From the NCBI GenBank assembly GCA_000154345.1, contig DS480349.1:310001-374000 (forward strand): a stretch of 64,000 nucleotides of DNA. Direction: 5' to 3'. The notes under the pieces were generated by a model. It was not told the origin of the DNA and did not search any database. It saw nothing but the letters and a program-made list of their open reading frames with translations. The stretch comes from [Clostridium] leptum DSM 753 (GTDB taxonomy: Bacteria > Bacillota > Clostridia > Oscillospirales > Acutalibacteraceae). The translations under genes were made by a program, and so were the position numbers. Positions within the stretch are counted from its first letter, which is position 1, and each line of letters starts with the position of its first letter. This document shows positions 60,848 through 64,000 of the stretch, one piece after another.

Positions 60848-60965
60848 GAAAAAACATTAGGAATAATAAGAATTTATCCATTTTTATAAATTTATGTAAA
60901 AATAGTTATGTAAACTGACAAATAAATTATGTAAACTTGATTTTGTTGACCGAAAGTGTATAAAA

Positions 60966-61005
60966 ACACATCCGCCCTAATTACTGTATTAGAAAACGGA
61001 TGTGT
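60966..61005 (-). terminator. Terminator of the SCIFF operon
   Basis: On the minus strand ACACATCCG and CGGATGTGT pair, with inner CTAAT/ATTAG, followed by TTTTTAT. Confidence 0.8.
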
Positions 61006-61035
61006 CTATTGGATCAATTAAAATGATTTTAAAAT

Positions 61036-62406
61036 TTATGATTCCTCTGCGGCCAAGGCGGCTTTTATCATAATAGCACATTCCAGACGCTTTTTCTCGA
61101 GATCACAAGAGATTTTATGAGACTTAAGAATATCTCCTTCATACTGCCAGGAATTTGCGTTACACCCCCCGCTGCAATAAAACTTAGCCCAGCAGCTTTT
61201 ACAGTCATGCTTGCTGTATACATTGGACTTTGCAAACCGAAGCTTCATATCCATATTAAAGCTTCCGTCATTTAAATCACCCATTTTCCATTCCGGATTG
61301 CCCACAAACTGATGGCAAGGGTAAATTTCACCATCCGGCGTTACCGCTACATACTCATTGCCGCAGCCACAGCCTCGGAGCCGTTTGATCGCGCAAGGTC
61401 CTTGATTTAAATCAATCATAAAATGGAAAAAATTAAATCCCTTTCCCTCTTTTTTTCGCTGAATTAATTCATTCGCCAGAGTTTCATATTCCTGAAATAC
61501 TCTCGGCAAATCCTCCTCCTTGATGGAATAATCCAGCATGGGGTCGGAAACCACCGGTTCCACAGATACTTGATCAAAGCCCAAATCCGCCATATGAAGA
61601 ACATCCTGCGTGAAATCCAGATTATATTTGGTAAAGGTTCCCCTTGCGTAATAATCTTTGTCCCCTCTGCCGGCCACCAGCTTTTGATACTGAGGGACAA
61701 TTTGGTCATAGCACCCTTTGCCATTGATCTTTATTCTAAGCCGGTCATTGACCTCTTTGCGGCCGTCTAAGGAAAGCACGCAGTTTGACATTTCACGGTT
61801 AATAAACTCAATTTTATCGTCCGTGAGCAAAAGGCCATTGGTCGTAATGGTAAAACGGAAGTTTTTGTTGTATTCCTTCTCCTTGCTTCTCGCATAGGAC
61901 ACCACTTGTTTGACCACATCGAAATTCATCAGGGGCTCCCCACCGAAGAAATCCATTTCCAGATTGTGTCTAGTCCCGGATTTTTCCAGCAGAAAATCGA
62001 CGGCTTTTTTACCGATTTCAAAAGGCATCAGCATCCGTTCCCCACCGAAATCTCCTTTCGCCGCAAAGCAATACTCACAGCGTAGATTACAGTCATGAGC
62101 TACATTCAAACACATGGCCTTTACAGGGGCAGCCGTCATCATATCGGCAAACCGCTCATAGGTATCCTCAGAAAATAATAACCCGGCTTTCTTGAGCTCC
62201 AAAAGCTCCTGGTAAGCCCCTGTCAGTTCCTCGTTACTATAGCGGCCGGATAAAGAGGCTAGCATCTCCTCTGTCAATTCCGGAGGGAAAAAATCCTCAT
62301 TTACATGATCCAGCAAATCAAAAGAGCAATCATCCAAAACATGAACCGCACCGCTGTTGACATCTAGGCAAATTGGAAAACCGTTTAGCTTATATTTATG
62401 TATCAT
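61036..62406 (-). CDS. scfB: SCIFF peptide radical SAM maturase ScfB
   Basis: Radical SAM/SPASM enzyme of 456 aa that forms thioether cross-links in the SCIFF peptide. The N-terminal peptide-recognition domain has MIHKYKLNGFPICLDVNSG. The 4Fe-4S motif CNLRCEYC uses Cys106, 110 and 113. FGGEPLMNFDVV follows. SPASM Cys are in RGCGCGNEY, IYPCHQF and HDCKSCWAKFYCSGGCN, for auxiliary clusters. ATG 62406 is nine bases after GGAG; upstream ATGs give poorer spacing. It lies 82 nt downstream of the peptide gene. Confidence 0.92.
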   Translation of the reverse strand: MIHKYKLNGFPICLDVNSGAVHVLDDCSFDLLDHVNEDFFPPELTEEMLASLSGRYSNEELTGAYQELLELKKAGLLFSEDTYERFADMMTAAPVKAMCLNVAHDCNLRCEYCFAAKGDFGGERMLMPFEIGKKAVDFLLEKSGTRHNLEMDFFGGEPLMNFDVVKQVVSYARSKEKEYNKNFRFTITTNGLLLTDDKIEFINREMSNCVLSLDGRKEVNDRLRIKINGKGCYDQIVPQYQKLVAGRGDKDYYARGTFTKYNLDFTQDVLHMADLGFDQVSVEPVVSDPMLDYSIKEEDLPRVFQEYETLANELIQRKKEGKGFNFFHFMIDLNQGPCAIKRLRGCGCGNEYVAVTPDGEIYPCHQFVGNPEWKMGDLNDGSFNMDMKLRFAKSNVYSKHDCKSCWAKFYCSGGCNANSWQYEGDILKSHKISCDLEKKRLECAIMIKAALAAEES

Positions 62407-62442
62407 TGCCATACTCTCCAATAAAATAAAATTTGACAAAAG

Positions 62443-62468
62443 TTAAGGGACAGTTTCCTGTCCCTTAA
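62443..62468 (-). terminator. Hairpin between SCIFF peptide and maturase
   Basis: TTAAGGGACAG and CTGTCCCTTAA form a perfect 11-bp stem with a tetraloop; on the minus strand CTTTTGTC follows. It is in the gap between scfA and scfB and probably a partial terminator. Confidence 0.6.
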
Positions 62469-62488
62469 AAATCTTCAACTTTGAAAAA

Positions 62489-62626
62489 TTACTTCTCACA
62501 CTTCTGATTGGCAACGGTGCAAGAGGTTTTGCACGCAGACTGACAGGAAGCCTGACATTCGCCGCAACCACCTTTGACTGCGCTTTCTTTCAGGTTCGCA
62601 TTGTTTAAAGTTTTAATATGTTTCAT
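62489..62626 (-). CDS. scfA: SCIFF six-cysteine ribosomal peptide
   Basis: 45 aa, too short for the usual gene-length limits. It begins MKHIKTLNNANLKESAVKGG and has six Cys at residues 21, 24, 28, 32, 36 and 43 (spacing within about 22 residues), the definition of SCIFF. The conserved leader KTLNN and the downstream maturase confirm it. ATG 62626 follows AAGGATGG. The mature product and function are not known in general; it is among the most widely conserved peptides of Clostridia. Confidence 0.95.
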   Translation of the reverse strand: MKHIKTLNNANLKESAVKGGCGECQASCQSACKTSCTVANQKCEK

Positions 62627-62661
62627 GGTAACGCCATCCTTCTTGAAAAGTTCTTTTATTC

Positions 62662-62690
62662 ATTATACCAAGATTTTAGAATAAAAACAA
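62662..62690 (-). promoter_or_regulatory. Promoter of the SCIFF operon
   Basis: On the minus strand TTGTTT (62685-62690) and TATAAT (62662-62667) are 17 bp apart, with TGG before TATAAT as an extended -10. Confidence 0.75.
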
Positions 62691-62713
62691 CATCCAAAAA
62701 CAAAAAATAACAA

Positions 62714-63127
62714 TTATCTTCTTTTTGACTTTTTATTTACGCCGATCACTCCGCCAATTGCACCGGCAATCACCATTAAAAGGCCGCGCAGCAAGGATTG
62801 CTGGGTTAAAGGCTCCTGAATCGCCGCTACACTAACCAGCAGCATCAGTAAAAAGAGAAGCAGAGCGGCTAAAAAGCCAAACAACAGCCCGTTTTTCCTG
62901 GATATCCGAACACAAAGATACCCACTGAGCAAAGCGCCTAATCCGCAAATCACCAATACGATTTGCTGAATCATCTGATAGGGAATCGATTTTGCGCCCA
63001 TAAAAACGAGAGCGCAGGCAATCAATCCTATCATACAGAAAACAGCGCCGAAACATGCTCCCAATACAATCGCTTTCAAAGCATCCATCATAGGATTTTC
63101 CGCACGAGAAGACTTGTCATATTTCAA
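62714..63127 (-). CDS. TIGR04086-like membrane protein
   Basis: 137 aa with four predicted membrane helices: about 15-38, 43-63, 68-90 and 105-125. Its place directly upstream of scfA is the standard context of the TIGR04086 family, whose function is unknown. A Lys/Arg-rich C-terminus (NKKSKRR) lies in the cytoplasm. TTG 63127 follows AGGGGG on the minus strand. It may help export or sense the SCIFF product, which is inference. Confidence 0.75.
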   Translation of the reverse strand: MKYDKSSRAENPMMDALKAIVLGACFGAVFCMIGLIACALVFMGAKSIPYQMIQQIVLVICGLGALLSGYLCVRISRKNGLLFGFLAALLLFLLMLLVSVAAIQEPLTQQSLLRGLLMVIAGAIGGVIGVNKKSKRR

Positions 63128-63201
63128 ATGCTTCTACCCCCTAAATAATAATCATCCTGTTAGACTATTATTATTCAGGAAGAGAAACGGATATGCTATC
63201 A

Positions 63202-63558
63202 TTATTCCACATCGTCATGAATGGTATCGCAGCTCGCGACGGCCCATCTTTTAACACGTACCTTGCTGCGGTCTACGCCGGTCTCGATTACTAAAGAATC
63301 TGTTTCCTCTTTGATGCTGATCACTTTTCCCATAATACCGCCGATGGTAGTAATGTCATCGCCGACCTGAAGATTTTTTCTCATCTTTTCTTCCTTTTTT
63401 CTCTTCTTGGACTGGGGACGCATCATGAAGAACCACAGCGCGCCGATGACGAGAGCGTAAACCAGAACCATCAAAATGATGCTCCAGGCACCACCGCCGT
63501 TATTAGCTGCCGCCTCCTCTAACGCAAAGCTTTTCACAATAGGACTTACATTTAACAT
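63202..63558 (-). CDS. yajC: Preprotein translocase accessory subunit YajC
   Basis: 118 aa. An N-terminal stretch and one membrane helix (about 24-44, WSIILMVLVYALVIGALWFF), then MMRPQSKKRKKEEKM and LQVGDDITTIGGIMGKVISI, the YajC core motifs. ATG 63558 follows GGAGG. It associates with SecDF in other bacteria. It lies 69 nt downstream of tgt, a common neighbour. Confidence 0.93.
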   Translation of the reverse strand: MLNVSPIVKSFALEEAAANNGGGAWSIILMVLVYALVIGALWFFMMRPQSKKRKKEEKMRKNLQVGDDITTIGGIMGKVISIKEETDSLVIETGVDRSKVRVKRWAVASCDTIHDDVE

Positions 63559-63627
63559 TATAAAAAAGCACCTCCACGATTAATAGTTTGATTATAACAA
63601 TAAAACGCCCACGGCGCAAGCATATTT

Positions 63628-64000
63628 TCAGATTCTTAATGCTAAACTTTCCCGATGCTGCCGGTAAAAGGCTTCAAACTGTCCCTGATCCAAAGCAAAT
63701 CGGATTTTTTCCAGCAAGGTATTATAAAAATAAATGTTGTGCATCACAGCCAGGCGCATTCCAAGCATCTCATTAGCCTTGAACAGATGATGAAGATACG
63801 CCCTAGAATAATTTTGGCAGACGGGACAATCGCACGCTTCGTCAATCGGCTGGTCATCTAAAATATATTTCGCGTTATTCAGGTTCCGGATTCCTGCCCA
63901 GGTGAATAGATGTCCGTGACGAGCGTTGCGGCTCGGCATTACGCAGTCAAACAGATCTATTCCCCGATAAACAGCCTCCAAAATATTTACCGGCGTTCCT
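63628..64000 (-). CDS. tgt: Queuine tRNA-ribosyltransferase, C-terminal part
   Basis: The frame is open to the window edge (about 124 residues seen). GIDLFDCVMPSRNARHGHLF contains the catalytic Asp region and the substrate loop. Zn ligands are in CDCPVCQNYSRAYLHHL (CxCxxC and His). The enzyme exchanges guanine for the queuine precursor at tRNA position 34. The N-terminal two thirds lie beyond position 64000. Confidence 0.93.
   Translation of the reverse strand, partial: GTPVNILEAVYRGIDLFDCVMPSRNARHGHLFTWAGIRNLNNAKYILDDQPIDEACDCPVCQNYSRAYLHHLFKANEMLGMRLAVMHNIYFYNTLLEKIRFALDQGQFEAFYRQHRESLALRI

Noticed and set aside
63131..63175. AT-rich inverted stretch between yajC and the TIGR04086-like gene
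   Set aside because: Pairing is short and interrupted, so I do not call a terminator; the genes are probably co-transcribed.
1..64000. CRISPR arrays, rRNA genes, insertion sequences or prophage
   Set aside because: I saw no regularly spaced repeats, rRNA motifs, transposase genes or phage structural genes in the window.

Overview
The window looks like chromosomal DNA of an anaerobic, spore-forming Gram-positive bacterium of class Clostridia. Anaerobic markers are a flavodiiron/rubredoxin protein (6987-8777) and a 2-oxoacid:ferredoxin oxidoreductase operon (28578-31147). Sporulation markers are a CwlD-type amidase, a SpoIIM-like protein and a SpoVB-like flippase. The clostridial six-cysteine SCIFF peptide and its radical-SAM maturase are also present. 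Ribosome-binding sites are strong (AGGAGG type), intrinsic terminators are common, and at least eight genes appear to start with TTG. I could not compute composition or search databases, so the genus is not called.

Layout. 1-4304: end of an envelope-polysaccharide region (glycosyltransferase C-terminus, DUF2142 membrane protein, UDP-glucose 6-dehydrogenase). 4681-8972: a GIY-YIG protein, three tRNA genes (Arg-CCT, Ser-TGA, Ser-GCT), a TipA-like MerR regulator and the flavodiiron protein. 9021-19855: an accessory catabolic locus around a divergent control region at about 15430-15930. The leftward operon carries a DapA/NAL-family lyase, a sugar ABC importer without ATPase and two D-2-hydroxyacid dehydrogenases. 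The rightward side carries a LysR regulator, an Ldh2-type dehydrogenase, an RraA-family protein and an HpcH/HpaI aldolase. The set resembles a pathway for import and aldol cleavage of a sugar acid, but the substrate is unknown.

20032-50148 is mostly housekeeping: RluA-type pseudouridine synthase, pyrE-radC, XpaC-TelA with small unknown genes, a P-loop ATPase upstream of the ferredoxin oxidoreductase, ispD-ispF, a DUF3343/class V aminotransferase pair, cdaA-cdaR, recJ-relA-dtd-MBL hydrolase-hemZ-nucleoside kinase, spoVB-like-mazG-HU-cwlD, and radA. 50311-52588 holds an efflux adaptor and an FtsX-like permease without an adjacent ATPase. 52724-55744 holds a ROK regulator, a leader with three inverted repeats, and two HUMPS/OMPDC-superfamily genes whose catalytic motifs are degenerate in complementary ways. 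I consider this pair the most novel candidate in the window.

55931-59932 holds an extra tyrosine recombinase behind a perfect inverted repeat, a DUF624-like membrane protein, and a xerD-spoIIM pair. 59979-64000 (minus strand) holds proC, then, in transcription order, tgt (cut by the window edge), yajC, a TIGR04086-like membrane protein, the SCIFF peptide and its maturase. A hairpin between peptide and maturase could set their expression ratio.
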